In this document: positions 6,294 through 13,729 of the stretch, piece after piece
How the letters are laid out: every line of letters starts with the position of its first letter
Numbering within the stretch: the first letter of the stretch is position 1
Source: a virus
Direction: 5' to 3' (one strand)
Virus record (IMG/VR): IMGVR_UViG_3300019776_000305
Location: 1-24,513 of that record
Length of the DNA: 24,513 nucleotides
Position numbers and translations under genes: made by a program
The notes under the pieces: model-generated
The model's input: only the letters and a program-made list of their open reading frames with translations
Told to the model about the DNA's origin: nothing
The model's database searches: none

Positions 6294-6641
6294 ATGATTG
6301 ACTTATTGATTGCTATTGGATTGATGTTATATGCTGGAGCGATATGGATATTTTCGTCTATGCCAATAGATTTTAAAAGCCTACTACAAATAGTAGTAGG
6401 CTTAGGAGGAGGAGCAGCTATACTTTGGATGAATAAAAATTATTTTTTATCTTTGCTTAAAAGTAGAAATTCAACTCCAGATAAAGAAAACGACTCAGTT
6501 CCTATGAGCGATGAAGATAAAGATTTTAAAGACTTTAAGGCTTTAAAGTATCTAAAAGATAGAGCCATTGAAATTGACTCAGTTGAGATGCTGGAGCTTG
6601 TTACCAAAATAAATAATATTTTATTTAAGGAGTCGTTATGA
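6294..6641 (+). CDS. Two-helix membrane protein of the lysis-type cassette
   Basis: 115 residues, not assigned to a family. Two hydrophobic segments (about 3-20 and 29-46, the second glycine-rich: LLQIVVGLGGGAAILW) are followed by a charged, soluble C-terminal domain (about 55-115, KENDSVPMSDEDKDFKDFK and a helical tail). AAAGGAA precedes the ATG, three bases after the holin-like gene. An 11-bp perfect hairpin lies inside the coding sequence at 6377-6403. Together with its neighbour it could form a holin/antiholin-like pair; this is inference from size, topology and position. It overlaps the next gene by ATGA. Confidence 0.7.
   Translation: MIDLLIAIGLMLYAGAIWIFSSMPIDFKSLLQIVVGLGGGAAILWMNKNYFLSLLKSRNSTPDKENDSVPMSDEDKDFKDFKALKYLKDRAIEIDSVEMLELVTKINNILFKESL
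6377..6403 (+). repeat. Perfect 11-bp inverted repeat inside coding sequence
   Basis: AAGCCTACTAC at 6377-6387 and GTAGTAGGCTT at 6393-6403 are exact reverse complements around a 5-base loop (AAATA). A GGAGGAGGAG purine tract at 6405-6414 and an in-frame ATG at 6429 follow. It encodes part of the second membrane helix, so it may be functional RNA structure or coincidence. Confidence 0.7.
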
Positions 6642-7141
6642 CTGTCGATTTTATTGAAACTACAAATAAGCGACCATTTCTCGGTCTAATTTTATTTATT
6701 ATCTTCTGGTGCGCTCCAGTTATAGGCATGACATTTATTGGCACTAACTTAATGCTGGATAGAAAAAGAGCAGATGAAAAAGTTATACCTACTGTTGCTT
6801 ATGGATCAACCGACTCTTTAAAATCTACCCTTGATAAAGTCAGACAGTCTTTTTTAAAAATAGAAAAACAAGACCAAGAGCTAATATATAAAATGATCGC
6901 AGGAGCTTCTGACTATTTAAAAAATGCAGAATCATTATCATCAACATCCCAATTTGATCCAGTTTTATCTAGGGTACAATCTTCTTACGGCTGGAATAGA
7001 GAAAAGTATCCAGAATTCACAGACGCCGTTTCAAATTATTTAATATCCGCTGGCTATGAAGAACCTAAAGAACTATCATCTAAAGAGGATAGGTTAAAAT
7101 TCGCCAAAATTTTTGAAGACCTAGAGGAATCTATAAAATGA
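6638..7141 (+). CDS. Single-pass membrane protein, unknown function
   Basis: 167 residues, not recognised. One strong hydrophobic segment at about 14-38 (GLILFIIFWCAPVIGMTFIG) near the N-terminus is followed by a helical, charged domain. The domain includes a coiled-coil-like stretch (SLKSTLDKVRQSFLKIEKQDQELIYKMI split over about 60-90) and a C-terminal acidic helix (LKFAKIFEDLEESI). With an uncleaved anchor and a long helical domain it could resemble an i-spanin, but orientation is not certain, and the domain ends in acidic residues. It starts by ATGA overlap with the previous gene and ends by ATGA overlap with the protease-like gene, so it is tightly co-translated with them. Confidence 0.7.
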   Translation: MTVDFIETTNKRPFLGLILFIIFWCAPVIGMTFIGTNLMLDRKRADEKVIPTVAYGSTDSLKSTLDKVRQSFLKIEKQDQELIYKMIAGASDYLKNAESLSSTSQFDPVLSRVQSSYGWNREKYPEFTDAVSNYLISAGYEEPKELSSKEDRLKFAKIFEDLEESIK

Positions 7142-8046
7142 GAACAACTAGCCTAGACAAAAATTGTGGATGGGTTGATGATCAGAAAAAAGTTGAATCT
7201 GTAATGTCGCAGCTTCCACACCCCGTCTTTGGAGACATATGGGGTGACATAAAAAACTCTGGGGCTGGCAAGTCTTTACTTCTATATGATGTAGTTAGAT
7301 CTTTAAATAATAAAGTCTATCCGAATAGAAAGCAAGAAACAGGTGACTGCGTATCAACTGGCGGAGCAAATGCAATTGACGTTACAAAAAGTTGTGATAT
7401 AATAGTTAAAAAGCAATTTGAAGAATGGGTAGCAGAAACTGCTAGTGAGGATTTATATGCTGGAAGTAGAGTTCAAATAGGCAAGGGTCGAATAAGCGGA
7501 AACGGGTCTATAGGTGCGTGGCTAGCTCAGTATGTAAACCTGTATGGCGCTCTACCAAGAGGAAAATATGGCAATGTTGATTTAACGACATACAGCGGAC
7601 AAAGAGCTGTGTTATGGGGGGCTGCCTCTAGGGGAGTTCCTCAGTCTTTGATACCATACGCAAAAGAGCATCCAATAGCTACAGTCTCTAGGGTTGACTC
7701 ATACGAACAAGCTAGAGATTTATTAGCTAATGGATATGGAATATTTATTTGTAGTAATCAAGGCTTCTCTGCTACTAGAGATAAAGACGGATTTTCTGCA
7801 CCATCAGGTATTTGGTATCATTGTATGTGCGCTAATGCACTTGATGATAAATTTAGAAGGCCTGGATTGTGCATTCAAAATACCTGGGGTACTTGGAATA
7901 GTGGCCCAAAGCGACACAATCAGCCAGATGGGTCTTTTTGGGTTGATGCCGATGTAATAAATAAAATGTTAAAACAAGGTGATAGCTGGGCTTTATCTGG
8001 ATATGAAGGCTTTAAGCCAAGAAAAATAAATACAAGGATATTTTAA
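7138..8046 (+). CDS. Papain-like cysteine protease-fold protein
   Basis: 302 residues. Motifs match the papain (C1A) active site in order: Gln66 and Cys71 (KQETGDCVSTGGANA, equivalent to Q-x-x-x-C-x-S-C-W-A-F), His228 (GIWYHCMCANALDD), and Asn248 followed by W-G (IQNTWGTWNSG, equivalent to NSWG). The C-terminal SFWVDADVIN fits the usual 'GyfWip' strand. It would hydrolyse peptide bonds by Cys-His-Asn chemistry. The papain Trp after the catalytic Cys is absent (VSTGG), so activity is likely but not certain. No signal peptide is seen. Located in the membrane/lysis cassette, it could act as a lysis factor, a virion-bound peptidase or a head-maturation protease; the last is less likely because no capsid or portal genes adjoin. 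Confidence 0.8.
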   Translation: MRTTSLDKNCGWVDDQKKVESVMSQLPHPVFGDIWGDIKNSGAGKSLLLYDVVRSLNNKVYPNRKQETGDCVSTGGANAIDVTKSCDIIVKKQFEEWVAETASEDLYAGSRVQIGKGRISGNGSIGAWLAQYVNLYGALPRGKYGNVDLTTYSGQRAVLWGAASRGVPQSLIPYAKEHPIATVSRVDSYEQARDLLANGYGIFICSNQGFSATRDKDGFSAPSGIWYHCMCANALDDKFRRPGLCIQNTWGTWNSGPKRHNQPDGSFWVDADVINKMLKQGDSWALSGYEGFKPRKINTRIF

Positions 8047-8048
8047 AT

Positions 8049-8534
8049 ATGAAGCTAAGCACAGTTATAGTATTATTATTTTTTGCAATAACTTTGATTC
8101 CTTCTAATGTATTAAACCGCAATTCAGTAGCGTCTATAAATAGAAAAAAAGCTGAAGGTTATGTAGCATTCATTGCTAACGACAAAGAAAATATTGACAA
8201 TAATACTGATAATGTTGTCGAGAAGTGTGAATGCAATGGAACAAAGCAAATAATCCACGGAGATGGTCACAGAACTCCATGTAATTGCGTAAATTCAGGA
8301 TCAGAATGTAAATGCAAGCCAAGCAGCTCTATCAATCATACTAGCGGCGAATCAATAATGTATTACTATTCTTCAAAAGACCCATGCTCTTCTAGGTTCG
8401 TAAACAATGAACTATCTCAACTATCTCTGCTTAATGATTGCGTTGATACAATAATTCCAGTTGACGTTGAAACAATTGAGACAAGTAAAAGACCACAGCA
8501 GGTTCCGTCATTTTCCAAATCTAGCGGACTATAA
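8049..8534 (+). CDS. Exported CxC-rich protein with thioredoxin-like C-terminus
   Basis: 161 residues. A short basic N-terminus and hydrophobic core (about 5-18) look like a signal peptide or anchor. Three CxC pairs follow (Cys60/62, 78/80, 87/89), the first two enclosing NGTKQIIHGDGHRTP, reminiscent of the DnaJ zinc-binding repeat (CxC, G-rich turn, CxC). From about 101 the pattern of hydrophobic strand, D-P-C-S-S-R (Cys113), helix, PVDVET and QQVPSF is reminiscent of the first part of a thioredoxin fold, with VP as the cis-proline. Only one active-site Cys remains and the last strands and helix are missing, so the domain is degenerate or truncated. It may bind zinc or act in envelope disulfide chemistry. 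Assignment is tentative. Confidence 0.7.
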   Translation: MKLSTVIVLLFFAITLIPSNVLNRNSVASINRKKAEGYVAFIANDKENIDNNTDNVVEKCECNGTKQIIHGDGHRTPCNCVNSGSECKCKPSSSINHTSGESIMYYYSSKDPCSSRFVNNELSQLSLLNDCVDTIIPVDVETIETSKRPQQVPSFSKSSGL

Positions 8535-8548
8535 AATAGGAGATTTAA

Positions 8549-8869
8549 ATGAGAAAGTTAACACCTGAAGACTTATTACATTTTAATATTAAAATCGGAG
8601 ATTCTTTTATAAAAGAAGAAGAAAGATCAATTGCAAGAAATGCGCTCGAACTTGCCATCCAGTGGGCTACAATAGCTAGTGAAGATAATACTAACTCTCC
8701 TAAAACCAGGAGTCAAGCTCTTAAAGAGTGCAAGAAGTATATATCCGAAAATATTAAACGACAGAAGTACGGAAATGTTTTTGTTAGTATTTTAATATCA
8801 CTAGCATTGAAATTAATAATTAATTATGTGGCTAATTTGATTATAGAAAGGCTTTTTGCAAATGACTAA
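8549..8869 (+). CDS. Tail-anchored small membrane protein
   Basis: 106 residues, not recognised. The first ~75 residues are soluble, charged and helical (TPEDLLHFNIKIG, SIARNALELAIQWATIASED). Residues about 77-101 form one hydrophobic helix (VFVSILISLALKLIINYVANLIIERLF), giving a C-terminal anchor with the domain probably in the cytoplasm. AGGAGA precedes the ATG at 8549. It ends inside the start of the reductase gene (eight-base overlap). As the last member of the membrane cassette it may interact with the holin-like or PAS proteins; this is inference from order only. Confidence 0.72.
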   Translation: MRKLTPEDLLHFNIKIGDSFIKEEERSIARNALELAIQWATIASEDNTNSPKTRSQALKECKKYISENIKRQKYGNVFVSILISLALKLIINYVANLIIERLFAND

Positions 8870-11141
8870 GCTTGACAAGCAATTTTTTGGTAAAATCTTT
8901 TTGTCGGATCTTAAGCTTTATTCGGATTATTTTAAGTGGGATGACGAAAAGGGTAGATATGAAAACTGGAGCGAGGCTTGTGAAGATATAGTAAATGGCC
9001 ATAAGTTGAAATATCAAAACCAAGAACTAGATAACTATTTAGAAAATGTTCTTGATTCTCTTAAATGTCAGAGGATTTTAGCGTCTCAGAGAAATCTTCA
9101 ATTTAGGCATAAAAATCTTGCTCAGCATAATGCAAAAATTTTTAACTGTACAGTTTTGCATTTATGCACACCAGAATCTTTTCAGAGAATATTTTATCTA
9201 GCGCTTTGCGGATGCGGCGTCGGCGTTTCTCTTTTAAAGCCATTCGTAAATTGCTTGCCAACAATTTCAAAAAGATCTAAAGGCACTTTGACCCATCTAG
9301 TCGAAGACTCTATTGAGGGATGGGCCGACGCTTTAGGAGCGTTGATGTCTTCATACTTTGAGCAAAATTCACCTATGCCAGAATATTCTGGATATGAAAT
9401 AAAATTTGATTTTAGCAAGATACGGCAAAAGGGAAGTTATATTAGTGGTGGATATAAAGCCCCTGGTCCAGATGGTTTAAAATCATCTTTAGAAAATATC
9501 GAAAAGAAGATAGAAAATCATCTTCAATCAAGTAATAAGCTAAGTACAGTTTTATGCTTTGACATTATATGTCATTCATCTGACGCTGTTCTGAGCGGAG
9601 GCGTTAGAAGGTCAGCTCTTAGTATGATATTAGATCCAAACGATGAAGATATGATTATGGCTAAAACTGGATCATGGAGAGCTGATCATCCTCATAGAGC
9701 TAGATCTAATAATTCTGTTTTAATTCCTAGAAACTCTCAAGACAAGGAATTTTTTAACAAAATAGTAGAATTAAATAATGGCGATAACGATATAGGATTC
9801 GTATTTTGCAACACATGGTTTGACGTATTCAATCCGTGTTTTGAAATTGGGTTTACTCCAGTTAATACAACAAAAGAAGATGCCCCATTAAGCGAAATAA
9901 AGTATTCAGATCTTGAAGAATGGACTAGGTCTAATATAGATAAGTTTGGCGTCCAAATGTGCAATCTCAATGAAATTAATGCTGAGAAATGCGAAACTGA
10001 AGAAGAATTTATTAGAGCTTGTAGAGACTCTGCCGTACTTGGAACACTTCAGGCGGGCTATAACAATTTTCCATATCTTGGGAAAACAACTGAAGATTTA
10101 GTAAAACGAGAAGCTTTGCTTGGAGTGTCTATTACTGGATGGATGAATAATCCAAAACTTTTTGATCCGGAGCTACTTAGAAAGGGAGCGAAAGAAGTAA
10201 TTCAAACAAATGAAAAAGTTTCTAAAATTATAGGTATAAACCCAGCGGCTAGAACAACATGTGTTAAGCCATCTGGAAATGCAAGCGTAGTTCTTGGCAC
10301 TGCGTCTGGAATACATCCAGAACATTCTGAACGATATTTTAGAATAATGCAGTTAAATAAAAATTCTGATACTGCAATTTGGATCTCTCAACATATGCCA
10401 TTTTTGCTTGAAAATAGCGTTTGGAGCGCTAATAATACAGACTATGTTGTTTTCGTGCCCATAATAAATCCAAAAAACGGATTATTTAAAAAAGATATGA
10501 AGGGCGTAAAGCATCTGGAAATAATTAAAAACGTTCAACAGAATTGGATCAATCCTGGAACTGTTAAAGAAAGAGGAATATCCAATTTAACTACGCATAA
10601 TTGCTCATGCACTGTGATTATTGATAATAGAGAAGAAATTATAAATTATATCTGGGATAACAGAAAAGACTTTACGGCTATTAGTTTTATATCTGACTAT
10701 GGAGATAAAGACTTCAATCAAGCTCCGTTTACATCTGTTCTATCTGCTGAAGAAATATATGAAGAATATGGTAAAGGTTCATTATTTGCATCTGGCTTAA
10801 TAGTAGACGGTTTACATTATTTTAATAATAATTTATGGGAAGCTTGTGACTCTGTTTTGAATAAAGAACTTCCAGTTGTTGGAACTAGAGAGCAAGTAAT
10901 GCTTAAAAAGTATTGGATAAAGAGAGTCAAGCAATTTGCTAAAAATTATTTTAAAAATGATGTAACAAAGACCGTTTATTGCCTCAAAGACGTTCATCTT
11001 TGTCATAAGTGGGAGTCTATATTAAGGCAAATGAAGCCGGTAAACTTTGGAGAAATTCTTAAGAAGCCATCATATAAGGACATATCAGAATTCGCCGCAA
11101 TGAGTTGTAGCGGCGGTTCTTGTGAAATAACAAAGATATAA
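8862..11141 (+). CDS. nrdJ: Adenosylcobalamin-dependent (class II) ribonucleoside-triphosphate reductase
   Basis: 759 residues, the size of monomeric class II reductases. It reduces ribonucleotides to deoxyribonucleotides using vitamin B12-coenzyme to create a thiyl radical. Seen in order: a redox Cys near 96 (FNCTVLHL), a glycine-rich segment (CGCGVGVSLL), GGVRRSA at about 246-252, NPCFEI at 324-329 with the probable radical Cys326 and Glu328, QMCNLNEI with the partner redox Cys, a P-S-G-N-A-S-V-V-L-G-T loop, and a C-terminal CSGGSC pair that would re-reduce the active site. No N-terminal ATP cone is apparent. The ATG at 8862 is preferred to the TTG at 8856. Because the enzyme needs no oxygen or small subunit, no nrdB is expected; host cobalamin is implied. 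Confidence 0.92.
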   Translation: MTKLDKQFFGKIFLSDLKLYSDYFKWDDEKGRYENWSEACEDIVNGHKLKYQNQELDNYLENVLDSLKCQRILASQRNLQFRHKNLAQHNAKIFNCTVLHLCTPESFQRIFYLALCGCGVGVSLLKPFVNCLPTISKRSKGTLTHLVEDSIEGWADALGALMSSYFEQNSPMPEYSGYEIKFDFSKIRQKGSYISGGYKAPGPDGLKSSLENIEKKIENHLQSSNKLSTVLCFDIICHSSDAVLSGGVRRSALSMILDPNDEDMIMAKTGSWRADHPHRARSNNSVLIPRNSQDKEFFNKIVELNNGDNDIGFVFCNTWFDVFNPCFEIGFTPVNTTKEDAPLSEIKYSDLEEWTRSNIDKFGVQMCNLNEINAEKCETEEEFIRACRDSAVLGTLQAGYNNFPYLGKTTEDLVKREALLGVSITGWMNNPKLFDPELLRKGAKEVIQTNEKVSKIIGINPAARTTCVKPSGNASVVLGTASGIHPEHSERYFRIMQLNKNSDTAIWISQHMPFLLENSVWSANNTDYVVFVPIINPKNGLFKKDMKGVKHLEIIKNVQQNWINPGTVKERGISNLTTHNCSCTVIIDNREEIINYIWDNRKDFTAISFISDYGDKDFNQAPFTSVLSAEEIYEEYGKGSLFASGLIVDGLHYFNNNLWEACDSVLNKELPVVGTREQVMLKKYWIKRVKQFAKNYFKNDVTKTVYCLKDVHLCHKWESILRQMKPVNFGEILKKPSYKDISEFAAMSCSGGSCEITKI

Positions 11142-11150
11142 GGATAAAAT

Positions 11151-11576
11151 ATGAAAGTTAAACGACTAAGCGAAGACGCTAAGCTACCTACTTACGGAAC
11201 TCCATTTTCTGCTGGATTAGATTTATATTCGATTGATGAAATTGAAATACCTCCACTTTCTAGGCAAATAATAGGAACTGGTATTTCAGTAGAATTAGAA
11301 AACGAGGATGAGCATGGATTTATCTGGCCTAGATCTGGGCTATCATTTAAAGCTGGATTGGATGTGCTAGGCGGAGTTATAGACAATGACTATAGAGGAG
11401 AGATAAAAGTAATAATTTTTAATTCAGACAAGAATTTTTCCTACAAAGTAGGCAAAGGAGAAAGAATTGCGCAGTTAGTAGTTCAAAAAGTGTCTAGGCA
11501 TACATTAATTGAGTCAGAAATTGAGAACAATACAGATAGAGGAAATTGCGGATTTGGCAGTACAGGACTATCTTAG
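11151..11576 (+). CDS. dut: dUTP diphosphatase (trimeric dUTPase)
   Basis: 141 residues, normal for trimeric dUTPases. It hydrolyses dUTP to dUMP and pyrophosphate, limiting uracil in DNA and feeding dTMP synthesis. All five conserved motifs are visible: 1, AGLDLYS (about 21-27); 2, PRSGLSFK (about 61-68); 3, GVIDNDYRGEI (about 75-85) with the catalytic Asp and the Tyr that excludes ribose; 4, GERIAQLVV (about 102-110); 5, RGNCGFGSTG near the C-terminus, closing over the nucleotide. AAGGATA precedes the ATG. It lies ten bases after the reductase gene, a logical dNTP-supply pair. Confidence 0.96.
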   Translation: MKVKRLSEDAKLPTYGTPFSAGLDLYSIDEIEIPPLSRQIIGTGISVELENEDEHGFIWPRSGLSFKAGLDVLGGVIDNDYRGEIKVIIFNSDKNFSYKVGKGERIAQLVVQKVSRHTLIESEIENNTDRGNCGFGSTGLS

Positions 11577-11599
11577 TTCTAAAATAGAAAGAAAACTCA

Positions 11600-12292
11600 A
11601 TGAGCAACTACAAAAGAAAAAAAGACTCTATAAATACTAAAAAAGATGGAATAACTTTTAAAGTAAAGCAAGTAGAAGGTAAGACTAAAAATCAAAAAGA
11701 ATATATACGAGCAATTCTAGAAAACGATATTATTATATGTACAGGCCCAGCCGGTTGTGGAAAGTCATATATAGCCGCTGGTCTATCTTGCGATCACCTA
11801 CATCGCGGAGATATAGAGCAGATTATAATAACAAGACCTCTAGTTTGCGCTGGAAAAGAAATAGGAGCGCTTCCTGGCGAACTTGGAGATAAAATAAATC
11901 CATACCTAAAACCTATGCAGGAAAATTTAAAATATTTTCTTGGCCAGGCTTATTACGGCGCATATATAATGGAGCATAAAATAAGATTTGAAGCTCTAGA
12001 AATGATGCGCGGATCTACTTTTCACAATTCTCATATAATTCTAGATGAAGCTCAGAACTGCACGGCAGAACAAATAAAAATGTTTATGACTAGGATTGGT
12101 GAAAACTCTAAAGTCTTGATAAATGGAGACCTGCGGCAGACTGATATAAGAAATAAAAGCGGCCTTTACCTATGCATGGATAAGGTAAGAAATGTTGAGG
12201 GCGTCGCAGTTGTATCTCTTGATAACTCCGACATACAGAGACATGGAATAATTGCTAAAATATTAAATGCGTTGGAGGACATAGATGGCTAA
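11600..12292 (+). CDS. phoH: PhoH-like P-loop ATPase
   Basis: 230 residues, typical of phage PhoH. The first ~30 residues are basic and probably flexible. The ATPase domain carries Walker A GPAGCGKS at 49-56, and HIILDEAQNCTAEQIKMFMT gives Walker B with the DEAQN signature of PhoH and superfamily 1 helicase-like proteins. A later INGDLRQTD supplies the sensor motif. PhoH proteins are frequent in phages; they bind ATP and are thought to act on RNA or DNA, and some are induced on phosphate starvation, but the phage role is unsettled. It overlaps the next gene by eight bases. Confidence 0.93.
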   Translation: MSNYKRKKDSINTKKDGITFKVKQVEGKTKNQKEYIRAILENDIIICTGPAGCGKSYIAAGLSCDHLHRGDIEQIIITRPLVCAGKEIGALPGELGDKINPYLKPMQENLKYFLGQAYYGAYIMEHKIRFEALEMMRGSTFHNSHIILDEAQNCTAEQIKMFMTRIGENSKVLINGDLRQTDIRNKSGLYLCMDKVRNVEGVAVVSLDNSDIQRHGIIAKILNALEDIDG

Positions 12293-12641
12293 TTATATTT
12301 TTGAGTGCGATAAGTGTGGATGCGTAATGGAATTTTCATGGAGTATGAAAGATTATGAACAAAATTTAAAAAAGCAAAAATGTTATTCGTGCAAATCAAA
12401 GAAAATATTTAGATCTTATGGAGCTGAAAACCCATATACTAAAGTTAAAAATATTGACACTATTGGAAAACTTGCTGATAAGAATTCAAAAATCTATAAG
12501 AATAAAATAAATGAAATGCAAGACATGAAGCCTAAGCCTAGAAAGCCTTGGTATCATGAATATGGAAATGCTGATATTAAAACGATAAATAAGATGAATG
12601 ATAAGCAAAAGATAAAATATATTATGGAGGGTAAAACGTGA
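12285..12641 (+). CDS. Zinc-ribbon (FmdB-like) small protein
   Basis: 118 residues. The N-terminal ~42 residues hold a zinc ribbon: Y-I-F-E-C-D-K-C (Cys8, Cys11) and KCYSCKSKK (Cys33, Cys36), in the 'Y-F-C-x-x-C...C-x-x-C' order of FmdB-type regulators, followed by FRSYG. The rest is Lys/Asn/Met-rich and helical (SKIYKNKINEMQDM), with KPRKPWYHEYGN in the middle. It probably binds zinc and possibly nucleic acid or a protein partner. GGAGGA lies before the ATG. The gene overlaps PhoH upstream and the next gene by GTGA. Confidence 0.8.
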   Translation: MANYIFECDKCGCVMEFSWSMKDYEQNLKKQKCYSCKSKKIFRSYGAENPYTKVKNIDTIGKLADKNSKIYKNKINEMQDMKPKPRKPWYHEYGNADIKTINKMNDKQKIKYIMEGKT

Positions 12642-12943
12642 TAACGACAAATAAAGTTCAGTTTGACAGGTATGGAGAAGAAGTTAGCGATTCCCGGATG
12701 GGAATGATATTTGCCTATGTTTTAGATCCAGAAAAGCCTAAATCTAGCTATTATATAGTGACGCATAATGGAATTCCATATGACCCACTAAACTCCATAG
12801 TCAGAAGATCTACGGCTGATGGATACAAGATGAAAAAGGTTAACAGGGATACTTTTGATTTTTATATTATGTATCTAAAAACAAATAACAAGGTTTATTA
12901 TACAAAAGCTAATAGGGAGTATATTAATGGCAAAACAAATTAA
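12638..12943 (+). CDS. Hypothetical protein (GTG start)
   Basis: 101 residues, not recognised. The GTG at 12638 overlaps the previous stop as GTGA, with TGGAGGG upstream, which decides the start. The sequence suggests a small mixed alpha/beta domain rich in Tyr and Lys (MGMIFAYVLDPEKPKSSYYI, GYKMKKVNRDTFDFYIMYLK). No metal cluster, P-loop or membrane segment is seen. It overlaps the following gene by 17 bases. Likely a phage accessory protein co-expressed with the DNA-metabolism genes. Confidence 0.72.
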   Translation: MITTNKVQFDRYGEEVSDSRMGMIFAYVLDPEKPKSSYYIVTHNGIPYDPLNSIVRRSTADGYKMKKVNRDTFDFYIMYLKTNNKVYYTKANREYINGKTN

Positions 12944-13313
12944 AGTAAAGCCTGGACCTTTGAGTGAGATTGAGATATTCTATATCCAAAATCATTTTGA
13001 AGTCTTTACAATTGAAGAGTTTTGTAAAAAAATGAATAGGCCAGCGGGCATAGTCAAAAAGCACGTAGAGGCGTGCGAAGCAAAGAAAGAAAAAGAGTTA
13101 AAATCGCAATCAAAGCAGGCTGCTAAAAAACAGGAACCAGCAACGGAAGAGCCATCTAATCAGGTAAAGTCCAAGCCAGCCATTGATGCAAGCGAACAGT
13201 TTGCTAGAAAAAGAGGCTCTGTTGTTATGACAATGAATGCCTCAATGCTTGGCGATACTGTAAAAAAGAAAGAATCCAGGGAATATCCTCATATTATGAA
13301 GATAAAGGAATAA
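12927..13313 (+). CDS. Helix-turn-helix protein with conserved phage C-terminal motif
   Basis: 128 residues. Residues about 12-50 fit a small helix-turn-helix (LSEIEIFYIQNHF, FTIEEFCKKMNRP, AGIVKKHVEAC), similar to homeodomain-like domains that probe DNA. A Lys/Gln/Glu-rich linker (about 50-88) leads to a short C-terminal segment, ARKRGSVVMTMNASMLGD, a type of 'R-K-G-x-x-V-M-T...AS' motif I believe recurs at the ends of unrelated phage proteins and may be a docking peptide. GGGAG precedes the ATG. Function not known; DNA or complex binding is inferred. Confidence 0.75.
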   Translation: MAKQIKVKPGPLSEIEIFYIQNHFEVFTIEEFCKKMNRPAGIVKKHVEACEAKKEKELKSQSKQAAKKQEPATEEPSNQVKSKPAIDASEQFARKRGSVVMTMNASMLGDTVKKKESREYPHIMKIKE

Positions 13314-13315
13314 AA

Positions 13316-13729
13316 ATGGACTCTTGGCATGATAACTATGTTAAAAATAAAAACGCCATATGGATAATAGTCAGATATAAGAATGGCTCAAATAGATATC
13401 TACAATCTATTCAAGAATGGATGTCTTTAGTAAAAGAAAATACTTTTTTAGATGATCTAAACGGAATGAGCTTGCGATTTAGGTCTCATGAATATATACT
13501 TGAGACAGTCGACTTAGACGGAGTATATTTATGTAATTGCATTTTAGCAACATTGACTTCATCAAGGGATACCATTGTTTTTGGGCAGGTTCGTGGATTA
13601 AAGATAAAAAAAGACTTTATCCTTGTTCCAGAATTAATTGTTGAAGATTCTGATACTGGCGAAATTGATGACTGTTTTCCAGAATTGATAATGTGGAAAA
13701 ATGAAAAGAAAAAGAACGGAAAAGAGTAA
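13316..13729 (+). CDS. Hypothetical protein
   Basis: 137 residues, not recognised. AAGGAATAAAA precedes the ATG. The sequence suggests a compact, mostly beta domain: NAIWIIVRYKNGSNRYL, then a helix (IQEWMSLVKEN), then several beta strands (SLRFRSHEYILETVDLDGVYL, DTIVFGQVRGLKIKKDFILV). Such a pattern could be a small barrel. The C-terminus is Lys-rich and overlaps the next gene by 29 bases, the longest overlap in this block. No catalytic residues are evident. Context is between DNA-binding small proteins and the RecA-like gene. Confidence 0.72.
   Translation: MDSWHDNYVKNKNAIWIIVRYKNGSNRYLQSIQEWMSLVKENTFLDDLNGMSLRFRSHEYILETVDLDGVYLCNCILATLTSSRDTIVFGQVRGLKIKKDFILVPELIVEDSDTGEIDDCFPELIMWKNEKKKNGKE

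Noticed and set aside
7730-7957. 75-residue + strand frame inside the protease-like gene
   Set aside because: It is a different frame within a gene supported by active-site motifs, with no ribosome site of its own.
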